Source of the DNA: Ktedonobacter racemifer DSM 44963
GTDB taxonomy: Bacteria; Chloroflexota; Ktedonobacteria; Ktedonobacterales; Ktedonobacteraceae
Assembly (NCBI RefSeq): GCF_000178855.1
Contig: NZ_ADVG01000004.1
Location: forward strand, 1,240,001 to 1,304,000
Direction: 5' to 3'
Length of the DNA stretch: 64,000 bases
Shown: in pieces, positions 27,601 to 35,617 of the stretch
Position numbering within the stretch: position 1 is the stretch's first letter
Layout of the letters: each line of letters begins with the position of its first letter
Program-made: the position numbers and the translations under genes
Notes under the pieces: generated by a model
The model's input: the letters and a program-made list of their open reading frames with translations, nothing else
Told to the model about the DNA's origin: nothing
The model's database searches: none

Positions 27601-27921
27601 GTCATTGTTAGCCGAACAGTGGTTGAACGCCGCCAACAGATTGGCATGTTGCGTGCCCTGGGCTTCACACGCACGCGCATTCTTAGCTTATTCGTCGTCG
27701 AGTCAAGTTTTATCATTACCGTTAGTCTGGCAACCGGAACTGGTCTGGCCGTATGGCTCACTGCTCACATTGCTCACCAACTATATCAGGACTTCCCTTT
27801 CCCCGTGGGAACAGTCGCTCTGATCTTCTTGGGGAGCTACCTTATCACCGTCGTCTGTAGCGCACTCCCGGCGCGCCGGGCCTCGCGTATCCCTCCAGCT
27901 GAGGCGTTGCGCTACGAATAG
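24694..27921 (+). CDS. Large FtsX-domain ABC permease
   Basis: A 1075-aa membrane protein; ATG overlaps the stop of the ATPase gene (ATGA). It has an N-terminal helix (IALALLLATSGCLLLVVGL), a large external domain at about 70-325, a first FtsX core around 335-480, several helices at about 535-700, a second external domain at about 710-940, and a final FtsX core (LFGALSISVIVSRTVVERRQ, QIGMLRALGFTRTRIL and ALPARRASRIPPAEALRYE). This two-core layout is known in lipoprotein-handling and antimicrobial-peptide ABC systems. The substrate is unknown. Confidence 0.92.
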   Translation: MSMLFSGLAPDAIALALLLATSGCLLLVVGLSHPVFLRMSLRNMVRRPSQSVILLCGLILSTIFITASLGLSDSFTGSEKMYRLAQMGQVDEAVSGHFSVDQFATSSARLKQQPGVRVTAGVLLLRHGADVANERTLRTQTRLDIYGLPPAFDQVYGPVTDTHGNIVHFADLRANEIMVSATVAKIMDVRPGDTLSIQTEVGELSSKVSHILSTDIVVTSGELLSNAPFPEILLPLATFQQMYEQGLHHSIAPNVLCISNMTQGSSQVILNLLQQIFQVAPLDPHIHIPGTTQFDITQIHPLRSAIVGALNEVPFSSGLALDNSPAGREYMLLLPAFTWLLIGAGMVFLVLLCLLLATERRGELGISRALGLQRRHLIQLFLMEACGYGVLAALLGVPLGLGTVALELWALGQLPTVNLGPDVIASSAFHVPLYLQVSWQSLLSAGCLSVIATVGVASLAAFWISRLNIVAAIRNLDDSVVAHSSLSGKLPALWQQSRDASSVQPHSKKLARRFTHSLERVGKLFWGAFQRGPLCLFCGLVLLMSGPVWMYEAGIVLLLTSGGLLVAWAGQGLRSGQLLRALSQRLGWSWIGVSWMVYGMQVGSNALFSALASLPNTTFDNTTVGLEPILLSLLLQIGGCVVVVMTNLDLMAALLSFLLRRSRSLAPLSRMCVAYPLTFRFRAQITVTLLSSIIFLIMLLLTNNLGQAQQGQVQVTSGNFQLEVKLTPDEQQQLGAPIQHLPSTLPQDIATVSQMHPLYDPVNQDGSAPQPVRISLPGQSVQQTGTAPLGGPLVADDTFLATSTIPMFASAQGYTSARQVWDAVKNHPGDAVMRYDSSLKGLPTSNGFTPFTVEVPESSARSAPYHRLTIIGLLPANVHWSNILLSTRTAHQITPQLSSFVTYYYLRLQLGVQAGQATNHLEQVLHTARYGIQFVSLDAADANALTADLTLFLVGYLASGLLFGALSISVIVSRTVVERRQQIGMLRALGFTRTRILSLFVVESSFIITVSLATGTGLAVWLTAHIAHQLYQDFPFPVGTVALIFLGSYLITVVCSALPARRASRIPPAEALRYE

Positions 27922-28015
27922 AAAGCAACACCAGGTGAATAAGAGGCCTATCAAGTCGAAGAGAAAGAGTTCATTCCTCAGTTTTCAAATAATAAATGCC
28001 TATACTAATTAAGAC

Positions 28016-29499
28016 AGTCAGTACCCTACGGCTAAAGCCGAGGGCTTGGAGTTGTGTCTGAACTCCACCGCAATTCAGCATACCTTTTCAGGCGTGCGGC
28101 TTTGGCTTCATCGTCCGACACAGAAGGCGCGTACTGACAAGAGGCCCGTTCCTCTCCAGTCTTGCCGGATAAGAAGCGTTCGCATCGCAATGTTTCTTGC
28201 ACCAACCAGATCGGCATGGAGCGTGTACTGACAATTCTGACAGACGAAGAGCAGGCCCTTGTGAGGTCTATTCTCTTTGCAGGTGTGCCCACATTTGGGG
28301 CACGCTTGCGAGGTATAGTTGGCATCGACCTTGATCGCCATACTTCGATGTAAGAGCGCTTTATAGGCAATCATGCTATGCAACTCAGCGAAGGACCATT
28401 TGGAGAAGGTACGATTGGCTTTTCGCTGTTTTGCATTTTTGCCTTTGCGTCGTTTGGTACGCTCTCGAATGTCTGTCAGATGCTCCAGTCCAATCAAGCT
28501 TTGAGGGTGCTGTAGGACAATCCGCTTACTCACGACATGATTGGTATTCTGCTTCAACCGTCTCTCTCGTCCACTGATGGCAACGAGCCTTCTTGTCGCT
28601 GAACGAGTGCCTTTCTTTTGCAGACGTTTTCTCAGTCGTGCGTAGTGGTTTGCCTTGGGGACAATCTGTTTGCCTGAATGGAAGGTGCAATCCCCTTGCA
28701 TCGTCGCCGTGACGGCAAGGTATCGCATCCCCACATCCACTCCGGCGACCTGCTTGTGTGTTTCAGGTGTAGGATCAGCCGTCTCAATTGCAAGAGAGAC
28801 AAGGAGGTAAAATTGTTTCTTGGGCTTGTCATACCAGAGTTTCGATGCACCAATCTCCGCTCCACGCTGGATCAATGCCACATGCTTATTGTAGCCAGTA
28901 TAGGGCACGATAACACGTCCCTCAAGGGTCAGGATGCTCACCTGCTGCTCTTTCTTGAAGGTGTAGTCTTTCTTGTACTGATAGGTCAACGTGGGGGAGA
29001 TGAACTTGGGAGCCTTATCAAGCCCTTTGTAGCGTTTCTTGGTCTTCCCTTCCTTACGATGAACAGCATTGTTCTTGACCTTTGTCCAGAGGGTTTTATA
29101 CGAGGCACCAACTTGGCGAGGAACAGAACAGGCCATTTGCGAAGGCAGATGAAAACGGAGGCGGATCTCTTCGTAGGTGGCATCTTGCAAACGAACAGCA
29201 TTGCTCATCTTGCCATGCGCAAAGGCGTACTGGCTCACATAGTTGAGAGAATCCCGATACGCCAGTTGCGTTGTACGTAATGCCTTGAATTGCTCGGGCG
29301 TTGTGTTTAATTTGAGTTTCGCTGTTAATACCGTTTGCATATGCTAAATTATACCATAGTTTTCATCTGACTGTCAACAATACATGAGCAGATGAGAGCA
29401 TGTCTACGGCGTATTCCACCCAAGCCACCGACAAAGGAACGCCGCATTCCTCCCCATGCCTGAAAGGGCAGGGGCATCCTGCGGCGTTTTGGGTGAAAG
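28016..29499 (-). mobile_element. IS605-superfamily TnpB element, copy 1
   Basis: A 1484-bp segment nearly identical to 45505-46987. Identity starts at AGTCAGTACCCTACGG and stops after GGGTGAAAG, which fixes the limits to within a few bases. The upstream end folds as AACGCCGCA/TGCGGCGTT with an inner TCCCCATGCC hairpin. There is no target duplication and no tnpA. The insertion lies about 10 bases before the start of the next gene, and the GTGAAAGG at its end may now supply that gene's ribosome site. Confidence 0.9.
28108..29340 (-). CDS. tnpB: TnpB RNA-guided endonuclease, intact copy 1
   Basis: A 410-aa TnpB. The RuvC residues are Asp in AGVDVGMRYL, Glu in LIGLEHLTD and Asp in LHADLVGARN. 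The zinc ribbon is complete: CPKCG and CQNC. It differs from copy 2 by only three residues (Ala/Glu in VSL-IET, Tyr/Ser in AN-TSQ, His/Asn in NRP-KG). Both copies look functional. Its omega RNA would come from the tnpB 3' end and the element end at about 28016-28110. In cells TnpB helps keep the element by cutting the empty donor site. Confidence 0.93.
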   Translation of the reverse strand: MQTVLTAKLKLNTTPEQFKALRTTQLAYRDSLNYVSQYAFAHGKMSNAVRLQDATYEEIRLRFHLPSQMACSVPRQVGASYKTLWTKVKNNAVHRKEGKTKKRYKGLDKAPKFISPTLTYQYKKDYTFKKEQQVSILTLEGRVIVPYTGYNKHVALIQRGAEIGASKLWYDKPKKQFYLLVSLAIETADPTPETHKQVAGVDVGMRYLAVTATMQGDCTFHSGKQIVPKANHYARLRKRLQKKGTRSATRRLVAISGRERRLKQNTNHVVSKRIVLQHPQSLIGLEHLTDIRERTKRRKGKNAKQRKANRTFSKWSFAELHSMIAYKALLHRSMAIKVDANYTSQACPKCGHTCKENRPHKGLLFVCQNCQYTLHADLVGARNIAMRTLLIRQDWRGTGLLSVRAFCVGR

Positions 29500-29509
29500 G
29501 CAAACAAAC

Positions 29510-30028
29510 ATGGGACATCTGAAATACGATACAGAGCACGTACAAAATCAATCCAAGCCTCAACTAGAGAGAAGGCGTTTGCTTTTGGTAGTACTGCTGG
29601 GAGGTTTCTTGCTCCTGGTAGGGGGCACTATCCTCCTCTGGCAGGTTATAGCATCGCAAGCATCTCCTCCTCAGACGAGCGTAGTTTCGACGCCTACTGC
29701 TGAACCTACAAAATCGGGGCCAGGCGATCCTCAGGCGTATTATGATGCAGTGGAACAGTATGTGTCCCAGGAGTTGCATATGAGCAAGGCGCAAATCAAA
29801 ACGAAGCTGCAAGCAGGTGTTCAGCTCATTGCGCTGGCAGAGCAACAGGGCATTTCTGCTGCACAATTGCGCACGATTTTGCTTGAAGCTGAACAGAGGG
29901 GCCATGATGTCCTGGTGCATGGAGGATATCTCACCCAGCAGCAATCAGACGCCGGAATGCAAGATCTCCGCATTCGGAATCTACAGACCCTGGCGACGAG
30001 TATCAAATACGATTTTCTCGATCATTAA
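29510..30028 (+). CDS. Membrane-anchored extracytoplasmic protein, unknown function
   Basis: A 172-aa protein from ATG 29510 (MGHLKYDTEHVQNQ). A longer frame from 29456 would start inside the TnpB element. Residues about 26-50 form one helix (LLLVVLLGGFLLLVGGTILL), then a Thr/Pro-rich linker (SVVSTPTAEPTKSGP) and a helical outer domain of about 110 residues (LHMSKAQIKTKLQAGVQLIA and following). I recognise no family. The gene ends with a hairpin. Confidence 0.7.
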   Translation: MGHLKYDTEHVQNQSKPQLERRRLLLVVLLGGFLLLVGGTILLWQVIASQASPPQTSVVSTPTAEPTKSGPGDPQAYYDAVEQYVSQELHMSKAQIKTKLQAGVQLIALAEQQGISAAQLRTILLEAEQRGHDVLVHGGYLTQQQSDAGMQDLRIRNLQTLATSIKYDFLDH

Positions 30029-30034
30029 GGCAGA

Positions 30035-30069
30035 TGTCCTCAACCTGACATTTCGCCAGGTTGAGGACA
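30035..30069 (+). terminator. Hairpin after the anchored protein gene
   Basis: TGTCCTCAACCTG (30035-30047) pairs with CAGGTTGAGGACA (30057-30069), a perfect 13-bp stem six bases after the stop. A weak U-rich stretch (GTTTTTTG) comes only 13 bases later, so it is a likely but not classical terminator. Confidence 0.6.
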
Positions 30070-30305
30070 AGAGCCAGAAAAGTTTTTTGCGCATGCATCT
30101 TCCATCTTTCAGGACAAGCGAATGTTCACATTTGATGAACTTTTTCAGCGAATGTATCACCTGGCATTATGCCAAACTTACTATACAGCCTACTAGACAC
30201 ACATAGCCGTGGTAGAATACAAGAGAAATAGAGATTTAAGCATTATCTAACCGCATAAGAACTCTCATCAACGCCCCGAATTTATGTGAAGTGAGCTTAC
30301 TATAT

Positions 30306-31181
30306 ATGCATAAGCGTCAATTTCTCAAAGTAGCTGGCGGGACTGTCGCTGGCACTGTCCTTCTCGGGACTGGCACCTCCTTCTACAGCACACATATTGA
30401 GCCAGCAAATATAGATTGTACCCAGCTCTCACTCCGCTTACCACGCCTATCGCCCGCCTTCCATGGCTATCGCATCGCTCAGCTCAGCGACATTCACATC
30501 GATGATACCTGGATGGATTTTAAGCGCCTAAGCGACATTGTCAAACAGGTCAACGCGCAACATCCTGACCTGATCGTGATCACTGGCGATTTTGTCACGC
30601 GCTACTATCCCTGGGCGGCGCGCCCCCTGGCGGCCCTGGGAGACCTCCACGCCCGCGATGGCATCTTCTCCATCTATGGCAACCACGATGCCTGGAGTGG
30701 CACAGACTGGCTTGGTACCCTCATCAAACCGCTTAGCATCAACGATCTTACCAATGAGTTCCACACCATCAAGCGTGGGAATGGTGAGATGCTGCATATC
30801 GTTGGCATTGAGGATCTCTGGCCCGATCCCTCATACATCAACTCGGTCTGGGAGTACAGCGATACCATCGCGGGCCTGGTCAAGCGCCTTCCTTCGGAAG
30901 GGTCCGCCATCCTGCTCGCGCATGAGCCTGACTTTGCCGATGTCGCTACGAAAACAGGACGCTTCGATCTCCAGCTCTCCGGCCATACTCATGGCGGGCA
31001 GGTGCGGATTCCTCTTGTGGGCACTCCCAGAACGCCGCCCCTGGGACACAAGTACGTCTCCGGCCTCTACTCGGTCGGCTCCATGCTCCAGTACACCAAT
31101 CGCGGCCTGGGCATGGTCAAGCCCCAGGTACGCTTCGACTGCCGCCCCGAGATCACAATCATCGAGTGCCAGGCCTTGTAG
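30306..31181 (+). CDS. Membrane-anchored or exported metallophosphoesterase (YkuE-like)
   Basis: A 291-aa calcineurin-like phosphoesterase. All metal motifs are present: QLSDIHID, ITGDFV, YGNHDAW, LLAHEPDF and SGHTHGGQ. The N-terminus MHKRQFLKVAGGTVAGTVLL resembles a Tat signal with Lys in place of the first Arg, as in the related YkuE. ATG 30306 is preferred; a GTG 15 bases upstream is possible. The family hydrolyses phosphodiesters of lipids or UDP-sugars; the substrate here is unknown. Confidence 0.92.
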   Translation: MHKRQFLKVAGGTVAGTVLLGTGTSFYSTHIEPANIDCTQLSLRLPRLSPAFHGYRIAQLSDIHIDDTWMDFKRLSDIVKQVNAQHPDLIVITGDFVTRYYPWAARPLAALGDLHARDGIFSIYGNHDAWSGTDWLGTLIKPLSINDLTNEFHTIKRGNGEMLHIVGIEDLWPDPSYINSVWEYSDTIAGLVKRLPSEGSAILLAHEPDFADVATKTGRFDLQLSGHTHGGQVRIPLVGTPRTPPLGHKYVSGLYSVGSMLQYTNRGLGMVKPQVRFDCRPEITIIECQAL

Positions 31182-31185
31182 CGAT

Positions 31186-32022
31186 TTAAGAGAAAAGCGC
31201 CTTGAACTCCGTGCTTGAGAGAGCCTCGGCATGCAGGCTCGTATAGGTGCCATGCTCAAGCAACTCACGCGCAATTGTGCGCATATGCCCGAGTATTGAG
31301 AGCATCAACCTGCTGGCAAGGCTGACGCGGGCAACCCCGAGTTGCGCAAGCACTGGAAGTGGGAGGTCAGGAGAGCTACCAAGAATGTTGATGGGTCCAT
31401 TGATGGCCCTGACAAGATCAGTAATCGTGGAGCGCTCAAGGAAGCCAATAGGATAGACACAATCGGCACCCGCTTGCAGATAGGCATTAGCTCTCTGAAC
31501 TGCATGCTCAAAGCGGCTCTCTGGCTCACCAATAGCGAGTAAGAACACATCGACACGCGCGTTGATGACGAAGGGCACGCCCAGCGAGTTCGCTAGTTCA
31601 CGCAGTGCCTGTATCAATTCAACCTGGTAGGTAATATCGGCTAGCGTGTTTTCCTGCTGTTTGAGCGAATCTTCGATATTGATACCTACAACGCCAGTCT
31701 CAATCACCGCTTTGACGGTTTGCAATACCTCCTCAATAGAGTCTCCATACCCCGCCTCAATATCCGCTGTAACCGGGCAATCGACCACGCGTGTGATCCG
31801 CGCAAGCGCTTCTATCAGCATGCCTCGGCTAATGTGCTGACCATCACTATAACCAAGGACAGTGGCAACTCCAGAGCTAGTGGTGGCAATAGCGGGAAAG
31901 CCTGCCTGCTCGATAATTCGCGCACTCGCAGCATCCCAGACGTTTGGCAAGACCAGCAGAGGCGCATCGTAATGCAACTGGCGAAATTGCGCCGCTCTCT
32001 CTTGTTGTTTCTGATAATCCAT
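31186..32022 (-). CDS. Isocitrate lyase/PEP mutase family protein
   Basis: A 278-aa TIM-barrel protein. ATG 32022 (MDYQKQQERAAQF) follows GAGGGAGTTTTATCT. The family core is visible: LPNVWDAASARIIEQAGFPA, VTADIEAGYGDS and GINIEDSL. The Cys of true isocitrate lyase (KKCGH) is absent, which points to the PrpB/oxaloacetase/phosphonopyruvate-like branch. Such enzymes make or break C-C or C-P bonds next to a carboxylate with Mg2+. Convergent with the phosphoesterase gene, with only four bases between stops. Confidence 0.9.
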   Translation of the reverse strand: MDYQKQQERAAQFRQLHYDAPLLVLPNVWDAASARIIEQAGFPAIATTSSGVATVLGYSDGQHISRGMLIEALARITRVVDCPVTADIEAGYGDSIEEVLQTVKAVIETGVVGINIEDSLKQQENTLADITYQVELIQALRELANSLGVPFVINARVDVFLLAIGEPESRFEHAVQRANAYLQAGADCVYPIGFLERSTITDLVRAINGPINILGSSPDLPLPVLAQLGVARVSLASRLMLSILGHMRTIARELLEHGTYTSLHAEALSSTEFKALFS

Positions 32023-32372
32023 AGATAAAACTCCCTCTATTCTCTTACACAATATTACAGGCTCTTTTCTCATCACTGTAGGATAATATTGGCCTTAATA
32101 CAAGGGCCGATTTTCATCACGCTTATAGGGCCATTATTATGTGAAGCGGTTTCTGCCTCTGCACCTGTTTAATTTACGACGTTTTAGTTTTCGCATAAAG
32201 CGCTGATGTGATAATATGGAAGACAATAAATATTCTTCCTCAGAAACGCAGGGAAGCTACATCGTACTTTGCGTTTCTCTTTACTTTAAGCCGTTCAATT
32301 CGACCTCATACACTTCCTCAATGCTGCGGAAAGGCCATTAACATATCTCTATCTACAGAAGGGGGATCTCTA
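32023..32372. other. Intergenic region before the small membrane protein
   Basis: Divergent promoter region between the PEP-mutase-like gene and the membrane protein. The in-frame extension back to 32208 lacks a ribosome site. No repeat or RNA element was seen. Confidence 0.35.
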
Positions 32373-32918
32373 GTGCAAGAGGCTGTGATATCGCCGCTTC
32401 CCACCTGGCAAAACTTTTACGTTATCGTCGGTTCCTCTGCCGCCGCGCTGACTGGACTGATGTTCATAGTCATCACCTTAATCGCGGGGTTTCGGGGTAG
32501 AAGATCAGGCGAGGCTATCGCGGCATTTAGCACGCCAAATGTCGTGCATTTCTGTGCCGCACTCTTTATTGCCGTGACGATGGCTGCTCCCTGGCAGGCA
32601 CTCTGGAACACTAGCTTCCCGCTTGGCATGGTCGGTGTGGCAGGGATGATATACATCATAATCATCGTACGACGGACGCGCCGTCAAAACGACTATCAAC
32701 CAGTCATGGAAGACTGGATATTCCATACCATCCTACCGCTCGCTGCGTATACAACACTCTTTGTCGCAGCGATAGTGCTACCAACATACCCGGTACCCAC
32801 CCTGTTCGTCATCGGCGCGATGACGGTCCTGCTCATCTTCATCGGTATCCACAACGCCTGGGACAACATCACCTATATTGTCCTCAGCCAGATCCACCAA
32901 TCAGAAGATGAGAAATAG
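32373..32918 (+). CDS. Multipass membrane protein, unknown function
   Basis: A 181-aa protein starting at GTG 32373 (MQEAVISPLPTWQNFY) seven bases after a GGGGG ribosome site. Four to five helices are present (FYVIVGSSAAALTGLMFIVI, VHFCAALFIAVTMAAPW, GVAGMIYIIIIV, FHTILPLAAYTTLFVAAIVL and FVIGAMTVLLIFIGI). The N-terminal WQNFYVIVGSSAAALTGLMF pattern is common to a set of uncharacterised bacterial membrane proteins. The reading frame from 32208 is longer but unsupported. Confidence 0.75.
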   Translation: MQEAVISPLPTWQNFYVIVGSSAAALTGLMFIVITLIAGFRGRRSGEAIAAFSTPNVVHFCAALFIAVTMAAPWQALWNTSFPLGMVGVAGMIYIIIIVRRTRRQNDYQPVMEDWIFHTILPLAAYTTLFVAAIVLPTYPVPTLFVIGAMTVLLIFIGIHNAWDNITYIVLSQIHQSEDEK

Positions 32919-32938
32919 CCGCTGCGCGGCTCGCCTGG

Positions 32939-33015
32939 GGTAAAGGTGTGGTGATGGCGTGGTTGTTTGGCTGGCGGAGCCAGCCAAACAACCACGCCAT
33001 CACCACACCTTTACC
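32939..33015. repeat. Perfect 37-bp-stem inverted repeat (shared-arm family)
   Basis: GGTAAAGGTGTGGTGATGGC (start) at 32939-32975 is exactly complementary to 32979-33015, with loop GGA. Left flank GCTGCGCGGCTCGCC and right flank GTAAGCGCCGTGGGCGCG are the small GC palindromes seen beside other copies. It begins 21 bases after a stop codon. Confidence 0.94.
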
Positions 33016-33107
33016 ACGTAAGCGCCGTGGGCGCGAAAAATGCAACCTTTATGGGGCTTTCTGGTATCTACTCCATAGATGATGATTTCTTTTTGTGAAG
33101 GACAGAT

Positions 33108-33731
33108 ATGGAAGAGAGCGAGCAGGAACTACTGGCGCTGTTGGCAAGCGATCTACACGGCAATTTTCTGCGGGTGGTGGAGCATTACCAGCACCGCCTC
33201 TATACCTTCGCCCTACGCCTGACGCGCAGCTTTCAGGATGCGGAAGATATTGTGCAGGAGGCCCTGGTGGGCGCGTATGTCTCGTTGGAGAATTATACTC
33301 CCGAGCGTATACGCGCACTCAAGCTCCAGGCCTGGCTCTATCGCGTGGTCTTTAACATCTATAGCCACTCCAGGCGCAATACGCAGCTACACCTGGTGCC
33401 GCTTACGACGTTTGAGGAGCATCCCGAGCTAGACCCGGCGGACCGCGAGGAGGAACAACCCGAACTGCTCTGCACGACCTGGGAGCAACAACGCGAGATG
33501 GAGGGCCTCGTGGCCCGACTGCCGGAGCGTTACCGTGTCGCGATTACCTGCTACTATTTCGAACAGCTCAGCTATCGCGAGATCGCCGAGCTGCTTGCTC
33601 AACCCATTGGAACCGTGAAATCGACCATCTCAAGGGGACTACGCCTCTTGCGCGCCAGCATCGATGCTCAAGAACAGGAGAGGGAGGAACAGTCATGGAG
33701 TCAGAGAACGCCCAGACACAAAAATCCGTAA
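33108..33731 (+). CDS. ECF RNA polymerase sigma factor
   Basis: A 207-aa sigma-70-family factor with AAGGACAGAT before ATG 33108. Region 2 spans about 20-90 (LRVVEHYQHRLYTFALRLTR, then SFQDAEDIVQEALVGAYVSL) and region 4 about 130-185 (RLPERYRVAITCYYFEQLSY, then REIAELLAQPIGTVKSTISR). It is the first gene of a five-gene operon and overlaps the next gene by 37 bases. An ECF factor encoded with its own membrane partner normally responds to envelope signals and often drives its own operon. Confidence 0.94.
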   Translation: MEESEQELLALLASDLHGNFLRVVEHYQHRLYTFALRLTRSFQDAEDIVQEALVGAYVSLENYTPERIRALKLQAWLYRVVFNIYSHSRRNTQLHLVPLTTFEEHPELDPADREEEQPELLCTTWEQQREMEGLVARLPERYRVAITCYYFEQLSYREIAELLAQPIGTVKSTISRGLRLLRASIDAQEQEREEQSWSQRTPRHKNP

Positions 33732-34801
33732 GCAAACCAACGACATGGCAGTATGCCGCGCCCCCCTCGCTCCTGACAGGTGTCCAGCAACGCCTGAACC
33801 AGCGCGAGGCTCTGCTTACCTCAGATATCAGTAAGCGACCCGGTGAACAGGAGTTGCTTGAGGCGCTCCGGCACCCGGCGTGGGAGATGCGTAGCGCCGC
33901 TGCGAAGGCTCTGGCAAGTCATAGCACGGCCATCGTTGAGGCCGCCCTTGGCCAGGCCCTGCACGATGAACATCCACTCGTGCGCGTCGCTGCCTTGCGT
34001 GCCCTGGTCGCCTTGCGCCCGAACTCTTCGCTTGTGTATGAGTATATCATTCAGACGCTTCAGGATGACAACGATGAAGTACGCGAGATGGCACTGGTCC
34101 TACTTAATGAGCAACCAAGTGTAGAAAAGCAATCTGTGGTCTCACCACTGCGGCTCTTCTCCCAGCCCTGGCGCTACGCCTGGAACGTTTTGTGGGGACA
34201 GCTACGAGTTCTTCCCAGGAGTATCTGGGCGAGTTCGGCAACAGTCCTGTTTATGATCCTGGCTTTGCACCTGTTACGAGGCAACATGGTGCTTATTCAG
34301 GACCATATAACGCGCGACCTGCTGGCGATCAGCATTACTGCCGCCTCTGTGATCAATATGGCCTATGTCTATGGGCGCGCGCACGATCCAGGCCTGGAGT
34401 TCGCCCTGGCGACCCCCACTTCGCCACGCCTGATCCTGCTCTGCCGCATGCTGCTGGTGACAGGCTATAATCTCGCCCTGGCTGTGGCCTTCTCGTCGCT
34501 GCTTGTCCTGCTCAACGGCGGTACACTCTGGAGCGTCGTTCAGCTCTGGCTTGGTCCCTTGCTACTTCTGTCGGCGACTAGTCTGGCCATCTCGATGTTG
34601 CTAGGTTCGCTAGTGGCCATTATCGCCACCCTGGCCTTTGAGTTGACCCAGATGCTCACAGTACAGGTTCATGAGGGCATCCCACATCTAAATATGGCAC
34701 TTTCAAGTCTCTGGCAAACTCAGCCTGCTGTGCTCCTGATAGCAGCCCTGTTACTCATCTTTGCCTTGCTCTACACACCCAGGAATATGCGTTTCGCCTG
34801 A
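33695..34801 (+). CDS. HEAT-repeat membrane protein, candidate anti-sigma factor
   Basis: A 368-aa protein; ATG 33695 is preceded by GGGAGGAACAGTC. Residues about 45-140 are cytosolic HEAT-like repeats (LLEALRHPAWEMRSAAAKAL, IVEAALGQALHDEHPLVRVA and QTLQDDNDEVREMALVLL). From about 185 on lie six hydrophobic helices. It occupies the usual place of an anti-sigma factor, overlapping the sigma gene by 37 bases, but lacks the HxxxCxxC zinc motif of the common class. Binding of the sigma factor by HEAT repeats is therefore a hypothesis. Confidence 0.8.
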   Translation: MESENAQTQKSVSKPTTWQYAAPPSLLTGVQQRLNQREALLTSDISKRPGEQELLEALRHPAWEMRSAAAKALASHSTAIVEAALGQALHDEHPLVRVAALRALVALRPNSSLVYEYIIQTLQDDNDEVREMALVLLNEQPSVEKQSVVSPLRLFSQPWRYAWNVLWGQLRVLPRSIWASSATVLFMILALHLLRGNMVLIQDHITRDLLAISITAASVINMAYVYGRAHDPGLEFALATPTSPRLILLCRMLLVTGYNLALAVAFSSLLVLLNGGTLWSVVQLWLGPLLLLSATSLAISMLLGSLVAIIATLAFELTQMLTVQVHEGIPHLNMALSSLWQTQPAVLLIAALLLIFALLYTPRNMRFA

Positions 34802-34875
34802 TCTCTTAACCTAAAAAGCTTTTAACACGACCTTACTCAAGACAGATTCAACTATATATGTAAATGGAGTGTCCG

Positions 34876-35613
34876 ATGTCTCTTGATCGACTACGCTATG
34901 AACTGAAACTGATGGGAGGGAAGGTTACGCTCACTCCCGTTGTGAGCATGCTCAGCTTTGGCCTGCTCTCGTTTCTGCTCATCTACCTGCACAATAATAG
35001 CGTCCTCCCACGCTTCCTGATGGGCGGGCTGGAGATGATTTTGCCGCTAGCGGCGGGCATCATTACTGTGATGCTTACCAGCTATGACCAGGCCATTGAA
35101 ATCCAGCTTACGGTGCCTCGCCTCTACCATCTGACGGTACTGCGTCGCCTACTGCTATTGCTCGGCTGGTGCATACTGGTCGGGCTGTTTACCAGCTTAA
35201 TCATCGCTACAGTCAATCTCAGCCTACTCCATCTCGACCTGGGCAGTTGGCCGTTGGTACTTAACTTCCTCCTGACGCAACTGGGTTGGATTGCGCCACT
35301 GGCCTGGTTCGTCTGTGCGGGCTTCTGCTTGGGCGCGCTCCTGCGCAACTGGGTCGCGGGCACGACCGTCCTCAGCGCCATCTGGCTTCTGGAGATCGTC
35401 TTCAAGGACTATCTGAAGGCGACAGACTGGCTGCACTCGATCTTCTTCTTCGCGACGACACTTACACCCATTGAACAGGTTACCTCAAGCACATTTGGAG
35501 CCTGGCTAACTGCGCGCTGGCAGATGTGCGCCATTGCGGCAGCGCTCCTCTTTATCGGCTGGCTGCTCACGCATAATACTGAGGCCGTGTTGAAAAGTTC
35601 TAGTGAGGCATAA
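34876..35613 (+). CDS. ABC transporter-associated membrane protein
   Basis: A 245-aa membrane protein from ATG 34876 (MSLDRLRYELKLMGG), with GGAG seven bases upstream. Six helices (VVSMLSFGLLSFLLIYLH, LEMILPLAAGIITVML, LLLLGWCILVGLFTSLI, LTQLGWIAPLAWFVCAGFCL, TTVLSAIWLLEIVF and ALLFIGWLLTH) fit an ABC-2-like permease. It overlaps the next permease frame and is followed by the ATPase, so it is probably one of two different membrane subunits of the transporter. Confidence 0.78.
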   Translation: MSLDRLRYELKLMGGKVTLTPVVSMLSFGLLSFLLIYLHNNSVLPRFLMGGLEMILPLAAGIITVMLTSYDQAIEIQLTVPRLYHLTVLRRLLLLLGWCILVGLFTSLIIATVNLSLLHLDLGSWPLVLNFLLTQLGWIAPLAWFVCAGFCLGALLRNWVAGTTVLSAIWLLEIVFKDYLKATDWLHSIFFFATTLTPIEQVTSSTFGAWLTARWQMCAIAAALLFIGWLLTHNTEAVLKSSSEA

Positions 35614-35617
35614 AACT

